DNA of 36,642 nt from Deltaproteobacteria bacterium (GTDB lineage Bacteria > Bdellovibrionota_C > UBA2361 > J135), in NCBI GenBank assembly GCA_020635175.1, contig JACKAH010000013.1:1-36642 (forward strand). The letters are read 5' to 3'. Numbering within the stretch: the stretch's first letter is position 1; each line of letters starts with the position of its first letter. Below, one piece after another: positions 23,471 through 31,979 of the stretch. A program made the position numbers and the translations under genes. The notes below the pieces were generated by a model. It was not told the origin of the DNA and did not search any database. It saw nothing but the letters and a program-made list of their open reading frames with translations.

Positions 23471-24864
23471 TAACCAACTCCATCACTGCCCGGAGCTGAA
23501 ACCATCTGACGCATGAGGTGGTATTGTTCTAACGTCTGCATTGCCGCCTGTAGATACCCTTCAGGTATTGTTGCAGGCTTTCCTTCAAGCAAACGTGGCA
23601 GCTTTACTTTAAGCGGATCGACATAGCGACCTCTGTCATAGAAACTAAAATGAAGGTGTGGGCCTGTTGATAATCCTGTTGTTCCAACAGCACCGATTAC
23701 CTGACCACGCTTAACTCGACCTCCCTTAACTACATCTTTATTGATCTTTGAGAGGTGCAGGTATGCAGTAGAATAGCGGCTATTATGCTGAATCTTAATT
23801 GTCTTTCCACCACCACCATTCCATCCAGCAAGAGTCACAACTCCATCAGCCACGCTTCTAATTGGAGTCCCTGTTGGAGCAGCAAAATCAACGCCGTTAT
23901 GTGCTCGACTACGTTTTAAAACAGGATGAAATCGGCTGGTACTAAAGACTGAGCTTATTCTGGTAAAATTCAAAGGATAACGTAAGAAAGCACGCTCGAG
24001 AGATTTTCCATCTTCATCAAAGTAACGAACCTTTGAATCCTTACCTATATGACGCACCGCCACCATGAACTCATCTCTGTTCTTAAGCGATGCGGCTAAG
24101 ATAGGACCTGGCTCTACAAATGTTCCATCTTCTAGCCGTCTCTCTCTATAAATCAGAGAAAACTCATCCCCTGGTTGTATGTCTTTTTGAAAAGCGACTC
24201 TGCCACTAAATAGATCTACAAACCTATCTATGATTGCATGTGGAACATTCTTATCAACAGCTGCCTCAAAAAAAGAACTTTTAATTGTTAGAAAAACTGG
24301 TCTATCTCGCTCTATCAGATTTAATGTTTCAACTTCAGCTTTATAGCCAGCCTCTACATCTCCTTTAATCACAGCGGTTTTTGCAGGTGTTAGCGTCTTT
24401 CGCAGTTCGATTATATCTTTATCATTCGACTGTCTAATCTGCAGAATCTCACCAGCTCTTACGTAATGAGCACTTAGCTCTAGTTTTTTTAAGGCATTGT
24501 ATGCTTTTGTTGAACCTAATGTTGGAGCCCCTAACTTATTCCAAATAACTGAAAACGTATCACCACGCTTAACTTTATATTCAAGGTAATCAGGCAATTT
24601 TGGATCTGGTTCTTTAGCTAAAGAGACCGCCTTTATCACCGGCTCAGACTCTTTTAGACTCGCCTTTGGTTCAGCCTCTACCTCTGAAGTCTCAGCAACC
24701 TCAAAGATCGCTTCGTTTTCATGTTCTATCTCTTCAGGGGTCAGGCTCGTGGTTTTAAGAGGAGGGGAGGAGGTTTCGTACATCAAGGCCATCAACAGTA
24801 ATAGTTGTAGCGCTACCGTGCCGATTACAAACAATGTTAATTTTCTCTTAAACAGATTCCTCAT
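23470..24864 (-). CDS. LysM/M23 peptidoglycan endopeptidase
   Basis: A 464-aa envelope protein. An N-terminal membrane anchor (about 9-29) is followed by an acidic linker and a LysM-like domain (about 94-145; YKVKRGDTFSVIWNKLG). A mixed domain (about 190-300) then leads to an M23 lysostaphin-type domain (about 305-420). Zinc ligands are visible: His322 and Asp326 (AHNGVDFAAP) and His405 in GPHLHF, with His403 and His370 (TAYLHL) as catalytic residues. The layout matches MepM-type DD-endopeptidases that cleave peptidoglycan cross-links during growth. It is coupled to pncC and divergent from ruvX, with a 69-base shared promoter region. Confidence 0.93.
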   Translation of the reverse strand: MRNLFKRKLTLFVIGTVALQLLLLMALMYETSSPPLKTTSLTPEEIEHENEAIFEVAETSEVEAEPKASLKESEPVIKAVSLAKEPDPKLPDYLEYKVKRGDTFSVIWNKLGAPTLGSTKAYNALKKLELSAHYVRAGEILQIRQSNDKDIIELRKTLTPAKTAVIKGDVEAGYKAEVETLNLIERDRPVFLTIKSSFFEAAVDKNVPHAIIDRFVDLFSGRVAFQKDIQPGDEFSLIYRERRLEDGTFVEPGPILAASLKNRDEFMVAVRHIGKDSKVRYFDEDGKSLERAFLRYPLNFTRISSVFSTSRFHPVLKRSRAHNGVDFAAPTGTPIRSVADGVVTLAGWNGGGGKTIKIQHNSRYSTAYLHLSKINKDVVKGGRVKRGQVIGAVGTTGLSTGPHLHFSFYDRGRYVDPLKVKLPRLLEGKPATIPEGYLQAAMQTLEQYHLMRQMVSAPGSDGVG

Positions 24865-24904
24865 TTCCTCGCATTTGCTAAGTATTTGTCAGACTTGCTC
24901 TAAG

Positions 24905-24924
24905 AATCTTAAGGATTTAAGATT
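24905..24924. promoter_or_regulatory. Inverted repeat upstream of ruvX
   Basis: AATCTTAA-GGAT-TTAAGATT is a perfect 8-bp inverted repeat ending 9 bases before the ruvX start codon, in the divergent promoter region shared with the M23 gene. It could be an operator or a leader hairpin. The AAGGA within it is too far from the ATG to serve as the usual ribosome site. Confidence 0.35.
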
Positions 24925-24933
24925 GATAGCGCA

Positions 24934-25350
24934 ATGAGTATCGTTTTAGGCATCGATGTAGGAGACGTAAGGGTAGGCTTAGCACTCTCTGATGAGCAAC
25001 GCAAAGTCGCTACACCTTATAAAACAGTTCAAAAAAGCCAGGGAAATGCTGAGAAAGAGATCTTAACCCTTATTGAACAGCGCGGAATCGACACACTAGT
25101 CGTTGGTCTACCTCTTAATGCTAAAGGCGAAAAAACTGAGCAATGTCAAAAGGTTGAGGCATTTTGTTTGCGTTTGCAGAAAAGAGCTTCGATTACAATT
25201 CATTTTGTCGATGAACACCTAACCTCTGAGGCAGCTAAAGAGAGGCTTGGTCTAAGTGGAGCGAAAGCCCAGGCTGCACACAAAAAGGGGCTTATTGATT
25301 CTGTTGCGGCATCTATAATTTTGCAAGAATATCTCGATTCAATCAGATAG
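24934..25350 (+). CDS. ruvX: RuvX/YqgF RNase H-fold nuclease
   Basis: A 138-aa protein with the YqgF signature: VLGIDVGDVRVGLALSDEQR at the N-terminus (Asp8 is the first acidic ligand), VVGLPLNAKGEKTEQ, VDEHLTSEAA and a C-terminal IDSVAASIILQEYLD bearing the last acidic residue. The length is typical. The family acts on nucleic acids (putative Holliday-junction resolvase, and pre-16S rRNA 5' processing in E. coli). It opens the long rightward gene series, 5 bases before mltG, an arrangement seen in many bacteria. Confidence 0.95.
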   Translation: MSIVLGIDVGDVRVGLALSDEQRKVATPYKTVQKSQGNAEKEILTLIEQRGIDTLVVGLPLNAKGEKTEQCQKVEAFCLRLQKRASITIHFVDEHLTSEAAKERLGLSGAKAQAAHKKGLIDSVAASIILQEYLDSIR

Positions 25351-25355
25351 GATTT

Positions 25356-26429
25356 ATGGCTCGATCAAATATCTTTATCTCAATCTGCCGCTTAGTTGGT
25401 TGGCTTGCAGTCATCTGTATTCCTCTTGGAATCATAGCAGGTGGTTCTATCTTTTCAGTAAAAGACTATCTACTTGAACCAATAGATGCTCAATCAACAG
25501 AAAAGATCGTAGTCGAGGTTAAACCTGGCACCTCCTTTAGATCTGCAGCGAAGCTCTTAGAGAAAGAGGGGTTGATTAAAAGATGGTGGAGCTTGGAGAT
25601 CATCTCACGACTTAAACGAAACAACACCATTGTCGCCGGAGAATACGAGCTATCTAAATCGATGAAGCCCGCTGATATTTTAGAAAAACTTCTGACTGGG
25701 GATATTTTAAAACGTATTGTTTTGTTTAAAGAGGGCACCTCTGTTAAAGAGCTCGGCAAAATCGTAGAAGCTGCTGGATTAGGCTCCAACGCGGAATTTA
25801 CCAAGACTCTCTTTGATCCAAAGATAATTGAGAGTGCCGGTGTTGGCGGCGGAAGTTTTGAAGGGTATCTATTTCCTGATACCTACCACTTTACCCGACC
25901 AATTTCTGCACGTGATATTATCTGGACGATGCTTGAACGGGGAGAGAAGATCTGGGCAGATAATCCTGCTTACCAAGAGCAAGCAGTTCAGTTAGGCATG
26001 TCTCGGCACGAAATTCTAACTCTTGCATCGATCATCGAAAAAGAATCGGGCAATGTTGATGAACAGCCTTTTATCTCAAGCGTTTTTCATAACCGTCTAG
26101 CAGATGGCATGCGCTTGGAATCAGATCCAACAGCCGTTTATGCAATCCCCGGCTTCTCAGGAAAGATCTACAGAAAGCATATCGAAACAATTACTCCATA
26201 TAACACCTACCAGATCGACGGTCTGCCACCTGGACCTATCTGCAGCCCAGGACATTCTGCGATTAAAGCAGCTTTGTATCCTGCTAAATCAAATTATAGA
26301 TATTTCGTTTCTGATGCTCGCGGAGGTCATATTTTTTCTGTTACACTAAAGGAGCATAATAGAGCAGTTCAGTTCTATAGGCGTGCAATACAGAGTAAAG
26401 AAGAGCAACAACTGCAACCACAGCAGTAG
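25356..26429 (+). CDS. mltG: Endolytic transglycosylase MltG
   Basis: A 357-aa inner-membrane enzyme that cleaves nascent glycan strands and sets their length. One transmembrane helix (about 13-33) precedes a LysM-like domain (about 48-115; VEVKPGTSFRSAAKLLEKEG) and the YceG catalytic domain. Glu228 in TLASIIEKESG matches the catalytic Glu of the family. FEGYLFPDTYHF and LPPGPICSPGHSAIKAALYP are also family hallmarks. The size is normal. Its place just after ruvX and in the same series as murL/murD fits a peptidoglycan role. Confidence 0.96.
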   Translation: MARSNIFISICRLVGWLAVICIPLGIIAGGSIFSVKDYLLEPIDAQSTEKIVVEVKPGTSFRSAAKLLEKEGLIKRWWSLEIISRLKRNNTIVAGEYELSKSMKPADILEKLLTGDILKRIVLFKEGTSVKELGKIVEAAGLGSNAEFTKTLFDPKIIESAGVGGGSFEGYLFPDTYHFTRPISARDIIWTMLERGEKIWADNPAYQEQAVQLGMSRHEILTLASIIEKESGNVDEQPFISSVFHNRLADGMRLESDPTAVYAIPGFSGKIYRKHIETITPYNTYQIDGLPPGPICSPGHSAIKAALYPAKSNYRYFVSDARGGHIFSVTLKEHNRAVQFYRRAIQSKEEQQLQPQQ

Positions 26430-26444
26430 CTAAAAGGTACATCT

Positions 26445-28274
26445 TTGTTATCTTTAAAAGAACTGATAGCAAAAACCCATCGTCGTAATTTGACGATTTT
26501 TTGGTGCAAAACCTTGCTTGCAATTGCTACAACCTTAAGTGCCTGCTTACTTTTAGCTCTTGTATTATTGAAGCTCTCAGTCATTGCCTCGATAGCTAGC
26601 TTCATTCTAGCAACAACTTTAGTTTTTACTTTGTTAGGACTAAAGAAAACCTTTGCAGCACCACACTATCGAGACGCATGTCGTTTAATCGATAGACATT
26701 TTAAGACAAAAGAACGAGTCGCAAGTTTTCTCGAGCTTTCTCAAAATGGAGAGCACAAAGCTTCCCAAGAATTAATTGAACAGCAACTTGCAGCAAAGAT
26801 TTCACATAACGACACCTCAAAAATTATCCCACTAAGCCTAAGCTTGCTTAATAAAGCCTCATTGGTTGCTTTGCCTTTTCTGATTCTCTTGATTTTTTTT
26901 ACAGCACAGAGCCTCAATCAAGATTTAAATCCTAAAGCTAAAAAACAAGCTGAACTTATTGAGCAAATAATCAAAGATGAAAAGCTACCGGAACAGGTCA
27001 AAGAGGCACTTTCAAAATTAGCCGAATCCCTTGATTCAAACGCTTTAAGTGACGAAGAGGTTGAAGAAGCGTTACAAGAAGCAGAGCAGGAGATTGAGGA
27101 GGCACTCTCAGAGCTCAAAGAAAACGAGCTAAAGCCAAAACCTACTCCAAGCATAGTTCAAACAGAGCAACAAAAGCAGGAAAAAAAACCTGAACCTACA
27201 CCTGAAAACAAAAAAGAGCAGGAGAAAAAAGAGGAGCAGCAGAAACAGGAAGAAAACAAGCAAGAAGATAAGAAAGATCAGAAACAAGATAAAGACACTG
27301 ATGTACAAAACGACAAACAGTCAAACTCTGGCGAACAAAAAGATCAGCAGAAAAGTGAAAATAATCAGGGAAATCAAGGAGAGCAGAAGCAGGATCAAAA
27401 GCAGCAAGAGTCAAAAGATAAAGGAGATGGCGAAGGTCAAGGCAAAGGAGATCAGGGCAAGCAGGGCAAAGACGAATCAGAAAAAAGTGGAGAAGGTGAG
27501 GGGAAAGGAAAAGAACAATCTAAGCAGCAGGGCAAAAAAGCGGGGCAAGGCTCTCAGGGTAGTAAGCAGGATGGGCAGGAGCAAAAATCCCAGAGTCAGG
27601 AGCAGCAATCTCTGAACAAAGCTCAAGCAGCCGTTGAACAGATCAAAAAAGAACAGCAACAACAAAAACAACAGAACGACCAGAAGCAATCTGGTGATCA
27701 AAAGCAAGAACAACAACAAGACAAATCAGGCAAGCAACAAGACGGCAAAGAGCAGGGCGAAAAACAAGATAAAAACAACAATCTAAAAGACAACAAGCAA
27801 GATGGCGAAAAGAAACAAGATGGTGACTCTACTCAAAAAGATCTGAAAGCTAAAAAGGACCAGGATAAAACTGGGGATACCGAGGAGAAATCGAATAAAA
27901 AATCAGAGAAGAAACCTCAGAAAGAAAACAAAGAGCAGAGCAGTTCTCAGGCTGAAGAGAACAATAAAAGTGAACAACCTTCAAACCTACCCCCAAAGCC
28001 AGTTCCGGGAGAGAACGCTAAGCGTTACGGAGACTTTGAGGGTGGAAAAGATGGAAAAACTCTTGGTCAGAAAGCCTATCAAGATGTAAAAATACCTGGA
28101 GAAAATGAGAAATTTGATACACGCTTTACCGGCAAGCAGGGAGAGAAGGCATTAAACCAAAAAGAAGCGAAGTATAAGACCGAACTTCAGGATATTGAGC
28201 TTTCAAGGCCTGAGCCAATAGCAAACAAAGCAAAGCAAGCTATACCGCTAGAGTATAAAGACATATTAGAATAA
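26445..28274 (+). CDS. Membrane protein with long KEQ-rich segment
   Basis: A 609-aa protein starting at TTG 26445, with AAAGG upstream. Two transmembrane helices (about 22-42, 44-66) and a third (about 137-154) are followed by an acidic helical stretch (about 165-230). A very long Lys/Glu/Gln-rich low-complexity region (about 230-525) is probably disordered or coiled. The end (about 525-609) is better ordered and closes with KQAIPLEYKDILE, a pattern seen in large DUF4175-like partners of MoxR/DUF58/VWA operons. The layout suggests an envelope scaffold with a long cytoplasmic or periplasmic tether. Antisense frames over the repeat-rich part are composition artefacts. Confidence 0.8.
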   Translation: MLSLKELIAKTHRRNLTIFWCKTLLAIATTLSACLLLALVLLKLSVIASIASFILATTLVFTLLGLKKTFAAPHYRDACRLIDRHFKTKERVASFLELSQNGEHKASQELIEQQLAAKISHNDTSKIIPLSLSLLNKASLVALPFLILLIFFTAQSLNQDLNPKAKKQAELIEQIIKDEKLPEQVKEALSKLAESLDSNALSDEEVEEALQEAEQEIEEALSELKENELKPKPTPSIVQTEQQKQEKKPEPTPENKKEQEKKEEQQKQEENKQEDKKDQKQDKDTDVQNDKQSNSGEQKDQQKSENNQGNQGEQKQDQKQQESKDKGDGEGQGKGDQGKQGKDESEKSGEGEGKGKEQSKQQGKKAGQGSQGSKQDGQEQKSQSQEQQSLNKAQAAVEQIKKEQQQQKQQNDQKQSGDQKQEQQQDKSGKQQDGKEQGEKQDKNNNLKDNKQDGEKKQDGDSTQKDLKAKKDQDKTGDTEEKSNKKSEKKPQKENKEQSSSQAEENNKSEQPSNLPPKPVPGENAKRYGDFEGGKDGKTLGQKAYQDVKIPGENEKFDTRFTGKQGEKALNQKEAKYKTELQDIELSRPEPIANKAKQAIPLEYKDILE

Positions 28275-28291
28275 TTAGGAAAGGAAGTTTC

Positions 28292-29302
28292 ATGTCTGAG
28301 CAAGAAATGACTGGAAAAGAGCTCGAAGCAGCAATTGAAGGTTTTAGTACAATCTTTCATAAACTGGAAGACGAGATCTCGACCATCATTGTAGGAAACA
28401 AGGAGATAATTCAGTTATCATTAACTGCTCTATTTGCTGGTGGACATGTTCTCTTAGAAGGCGCACCTGGACTTGGTAAAACTCGATTAGTTAGAGCTAT
28501 TTCAGAAACTTTGGGTCTTAGCTTTCGTCGTATTCAATTTACACCCGATCTGATGCCGACAGATGTAACTGGAACACAGGTCCTAACTGAAGATGAGAGT
28601 GGCAAACGCACCTTTGTGTTTAAGCCAGGCCCTATCTTTGGACATATCATTCTGGCAGATGAGATAAACCGAGCAACTCCAAAGACTCAATCGTCACTGC
28701 TTGAGGCGATGGAGGAGCATCAAACAACAGTCCTAGGGGAAAGACACGTTCTAGAGGAGCCATTTTTTGTTTTGGCTACTCAAAACCCAGTCGAGCTTGA
28801 GGGAACTTATCCATTGCCTGAAGCGCAATTAGATAGATTTCTTTTAAAAATCTTACTTAAAAACCCCACGCCAGAAAACCTAAAGGAGATCTTAACTAGA
28901 ACAACTGGTAGCAAAACTCCTGCACCTACTCAGATTATTGAACCTGAAATTGCACGTGAAACTATCGAGAATATGAAAAAGCTTGCGAGGAAGGTAACCA
29001 TTGCTGACCCACTGCTTGAGGTGATTGTTCGTATTATCTCTGCACTAACTCCTGGCAGTCAGTACGCAACTGATTTAGTTAATAGCTATGTTCGTTTTGG
29101 ACCAGGGCCACGTGCAGCACAAGCGATGACTTTAGCTGCGAAAGTGTTAGCGCTCTTAGACAATCGAATTAATCTTGCTTTTGAAGATTTGAAAACTGTA
29201 GTAATTCCTGCCTTAAGGCATCGCTTGATTCTGAATTTCCAAGCAGAGGCAGATGAGATTGATTCGGATCAGATAATTGAGCAGGTTGTTAATGCACGAT
29301 GA
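28292..29302 (+). CDS. MoxR-family AAA+ ATPase
   Basis: A 336-aa MoxR ATPase. Walker A is GAPGLGKT (57-64), Walker B is IILADE (119-124), followed by INRATPKTQSSLLEAMEE. The sensor region reads VLATQNPVELEGTYPLPEAQ and continues LDRFLLK. MoxR proteins act as chaperone-like ATPases that mature or activate VWA partners, which here follow directly. The ribosome site is good (AAGGAAG). The stop overlaps the DUF58 start (ATGA). Confidence 0.96.
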   Translation: MSEQEMTGKELEAAIEGFSTIFHKLEDEISTIIVGNKEIIQLSLTALFAGGHVLLEGAPGLGKTRLVRAISETLGLSFRRIQFTPDLMPTDVTGTQVLTEDESGKRTFVFKPGPIFGHIILADEINRATPKTQSSLLEAMEEHQTTVLGERHVLEEPFFVLATQNPVELEGTYPLPEAQLDRFLLKILLKNPTPENLKEILTRTTGSKTPAPTQIIEPEIARETIENMKKLARKVTIADPLLEVIVRIISALTPGSQYATDLVNSYVRFGPGPRAAQAMTLAAKVLALLDNRINLAFEDLKTVVIPALRHRLILNFQAEADEIDSDQIIEQVVNAR

Positions 29303-30183
29303 CACTACCTGCTACCTTTACGCCAGCGTTTTTAAGGCAACTTGAACTTCTAAAGCTTCGAGCACGTCGGGCATTTCTTGGAACCAAGCAGGGTGGGCAT
29401 ATTTCTCCGCGCAAAGGTCACGGCATTGAATTTTCCGATTATAGAAAATACGAACCGGGAGATAATCCGCGTCACATAGATTGGGGAGTTTACGGCAGGA
29501 CAGATAGACTCTACGTCAAACGCTACCAAGAAGAACAAGATCTTTCGATGTTACTAGTAATAGATGCAAGTGCATCAATGAGCGCATTTGAATCCGACAA
29601 AAAGTGGGAACGTGCTCGCGATATTGCAATCGCACTTTCATATACAGCGCTGATGGAACAAGACAATGTTGTTCTGTGTGTCCCTGATAAACTACTATCT
29701 GCAATGTATTCTGGTCCTAAAGCTATTCATCTAATCGCTAAAGAGCTAATGGCAATTGTTGCTCAGGGCAGACCAGATTTCGTAAAAGAGATGCAGCGCG
29801 CAGCAGCTAGAGTACGCTTCCCAGGTAAAGCAATAGTAATCTCTGACCTGTTATATCCTTACGATCAGATAGAGAAAGCATTTGATATCTTACGTGCTAA
29901 AAATTTAGAGATCTCTGCGATTCATCTACTTGGACCAAATGATCTAAACCCTCTACCTGATTCAAGCTTTGCTACCGTTGTAGATAGCGAAACTAATGAG
30001 ACTCTTGAAATTTCACTAGATCCGGAAAATAGAGCTGAGTATCAAGAGATACTCGAAGAGCATAATGAAAATATTCGAACTTACTTTGCGCGTTCAGAGA
30101 TTAGCTACACACTCGCAAAATCTTCAGATGATTTACTAAGCTTCATAACAAACAACTTAAATCAGATAGGGCTGATACGTTAG
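29299..30183 (+). CDS. DUF58 (VWA-like) protein
   Basis: A 294-aa protein with the DUF58 core, GIEFSDYRKYEPGDNPRHID followed by WGVYGRTDRLYVKRYQEE (residues 42-79), and then a VWA-like fold with an intact metal site (VIDASASM, DxSxS). No membrane helix is present. DUF58 proteins accompany MoxR ATPases and are thought to link them to membrane VWA proteins. It is translationally coupled to moxR on the left and separated from the BatA-like gene by two bases on the right. Confidence 0.93.
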   Translation: MTLPATFTPAFLRQLELLKLRARRAFLGTKQGGHISPRKGHGIEFSDYRKYEPGDNPRHIDWGVYGRTDRLYVKRYQEEQDLSMLLVIDASASMSAFESDKKWERARDIAIALSYTALMEQDNVVLCVPDKLLSAMYSGPKAIHLIAKELMAIVAQGRPDFVKEMQRAAARVRFPGKAIVISDLLYPYDQIEKAFDILRAKNLEISAIHLLGPNDLNPLPDSSFATVVDSETNETLEISLDPENRAEYQEILEEHNENIRTYFARSEISYTLAKSSDDLLSFITNNLNQIGLIR

Positions 30184-30185
30184 AG

Positions 30186-31979
30186 ATGTTTTCTTTCGCT
30201 GGTGTAACATACGGATTTGCTAATCCTCTACTCCTTTCCTTGGGCATACCAGCATTAGCGATGCTCGGATTTGCATATCTGCGTGGTGGGAAAGGCAGGC
30301 AGGTAATAGTGTCGTCTGTCTTACTACTTCAGAAATTAACAAAATCACAACCGGCTAGACGAAAGCTAATCCCACCACTTAGATTTTTCTTTGAGTTGCT
30401 TGTCTTAGCAGCGCTCACATTAACTATCGGTGGTTTTTATAGAGAAGGATTCAAGCAGCAAGTCGCAATTGTAATAGATAACTCCTACAGCTCTAAAATT
30501 AGACTTGCGACGAACAAAACCGCACTTGATATCCACAAAGAAGCTGCCAAGATCTACATTAACGAACTACCACTTGGTACAGGTGTCGATCTTTTTATTA
30601 CCTCTCCAAATCTAAAGAGTATTACTGAGGGAACGGATGCTAAATCTTCAGCATTAAGCAAGATAGATGCGATCAACTCAATTTATTCAAGCGATAAGCT
30701 TAGCTTTGCCTTAGAAACATTAAGAAGCAAAGACCAGTTTGAGCAAATTGCTATCTTCACCGATAAAAGACCAACCGAAAGCTCAAAAGCAAACGAGCAA
30801 TTTGTTTTCAAAGGGAACTCTCTTTTTGCTGATTCATTTCAAAATATTGCAATTTCTGATCTCTCAGTCTCTGAGCAGGGAGCTCAAAATAAAGTTTCAG
30901 CAGCAATTCAGCTTTACGGAGACAAGGACACTAAGGTCAGGCTTTCGATCTACTATTATGAATCTTTGAAAAATCCTAAACTCAAGACAAAAGGAAACGA
31001 AACTGAGCTAAAACTTAAATCTCTCTCCTCTGAAACATACTCGGCCTTGTTACCAGCAGCTCTTGCATACGAGATAGAGGTTGAGCCTGTTGTCAAACAA
31101 CGCGAGCTTGATTCTATCAGTGACGATGATAGAGCATGGATCGTAGCAGAATCTCGTAAAGAAAAGATCCTAGTCGTAAGCAACTTTAGCAAAGAGGAGC
31201 TCGGACTGAATGCTCTGGCTAAGTTTGAATTAGATCTTGTGAAGCCAAACGAGTATAAGCCATCACTATTTAAAGATTACAGCTTTGTAATTTTCCACAA
31301 GACAGTCCCAGGCGTTTTTCCAGAGATTAGCTCCTTATTTATTCAACCGAACGCAGATAGCGAGCTATTCACGATCAGCCCCCCGATCAAACTGGATGGA
31401 GATGATTTTATTGAAGCAACAAACTGGAGCGAGCTACACCCAGTTAATTCATATCTTAATGTTCCTGCGCTAAAGCTGAGGAATGTTGTTCCGCTGGTGC
31501 CGCATTCTTATGCAAAATCTATCATAAACTCTGAAGTAGGTAGCTTAGTGCTTGCTGGAGAGATAAATAAGAGACATTACGTTGCAACAGGCTTTGATAT
31601 CTTTCCTTATTTAGGAAAACGTTCTCCTTTGTTAAGCGTACTCACAATTAATAGTTTTAAATGGCTATTAAGTTCAGAGCTTTCAAAAGGATACTCAAAT
31701 GCAAATTCTGAAGAATCAAAACTTGGGTTAAGCTTGATTGAGCGAGATGGAGCAAGGGCATTTAGTGCGACAAACTTTTTTGACGCTTCAGAGCTTGATA
31801 CTTTTTCTAAGCAAGAGTTTTCAATTCCTGCCCCGATAGAACTCTCAAAGCAATCTGAGAGCCATACTTCTAAGATAGTTTTTTATCTAGTGATTGGACT
31901 TCTAACCATCCTACTGCTTGATCTACTAGCTTATCTCAAAGCTTATCTGCTTTTTCTTCCAAAAAGGAGAAAAGCGTGA
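30186..31979 (+). CDS. BatA-like membrane protein with VWA-type domain
   Basis: A 597-aa protein. The N-terminus has the aerotolerance-regulator (BatA) layout: a helix at about 12-32 (NPLLLSLGIPALAMLGFAYL), a conserved linker (VIVSSVLLLQKLTKSQPARR) and a second helix at about 65-83. A VWA-type domain begins at about residue 93 (QVAIVIDNSYSS, DxSxS). The middle is beta-rich, and a C-terminal helix (about 562-592) re-enters the membrane. Most of the chain should be periplasmic. It overlaps the next gene by four bases (GTGA). Known family roles concern envelope integrity and stress, and the exact function here is unknown. Confidence 0.88.
   Translation: MFSFAGVTYGFANPLLLSLGIPALAMLGFAYLRGGKGRQVIVSSVLLLQKLTKSQPARRKLIPPLRFFFELLVLAALTLTIGGFYREGFKQQVAIVIDNSYSSKIRLATNKTALDIHKEAAKIYINELPLGTGVDLFITSPNLKSITEGTDAKSSALSKIDAINSIYSSDKLSFALETLRSKDQFEQIAIFTDKRPTESSKANEQFVFKGNSLFADSFQNIAISDLSVSEQGAQNKVSAAIQLYGDKDTKVRLSIYYYESLKNPKLKTKGNETELKLKSLSSETYSALLPAALAYEIEVEPVVKQRELDSISDDDRAWIVAESRKEKILVVSNFSKEELGLNALAKFELDLVKPNEYKPSLFKDYSFVIFHKTVPGVFPEISSLFIQPNADSELFTISPPIKLDGDDFIEATNWSELHPVNSYLNVPALKLRNVVPLVPHSYAKSIINSEVGSLVLAGEINKRHYVATGFDIFPYLGKRSPLLSVLTINSFKWLLSSELSKGYSNANSEESKLGLSLIERDGARAFSATNFFDASELDTFSKQEFSIPAPIELSKQSESHTSKIVFYLVIGLLTILLLDLLAYLKAYLLFLPKRRKA

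Noticed and set aside
27196..27719. Antisense Leu/Phe-rich or overlapping Lys-rich proteins over the KEQ-rich gene
   Set aside because: They are translations of low-complexity purine-rich DNA in other frames and lack start signals.
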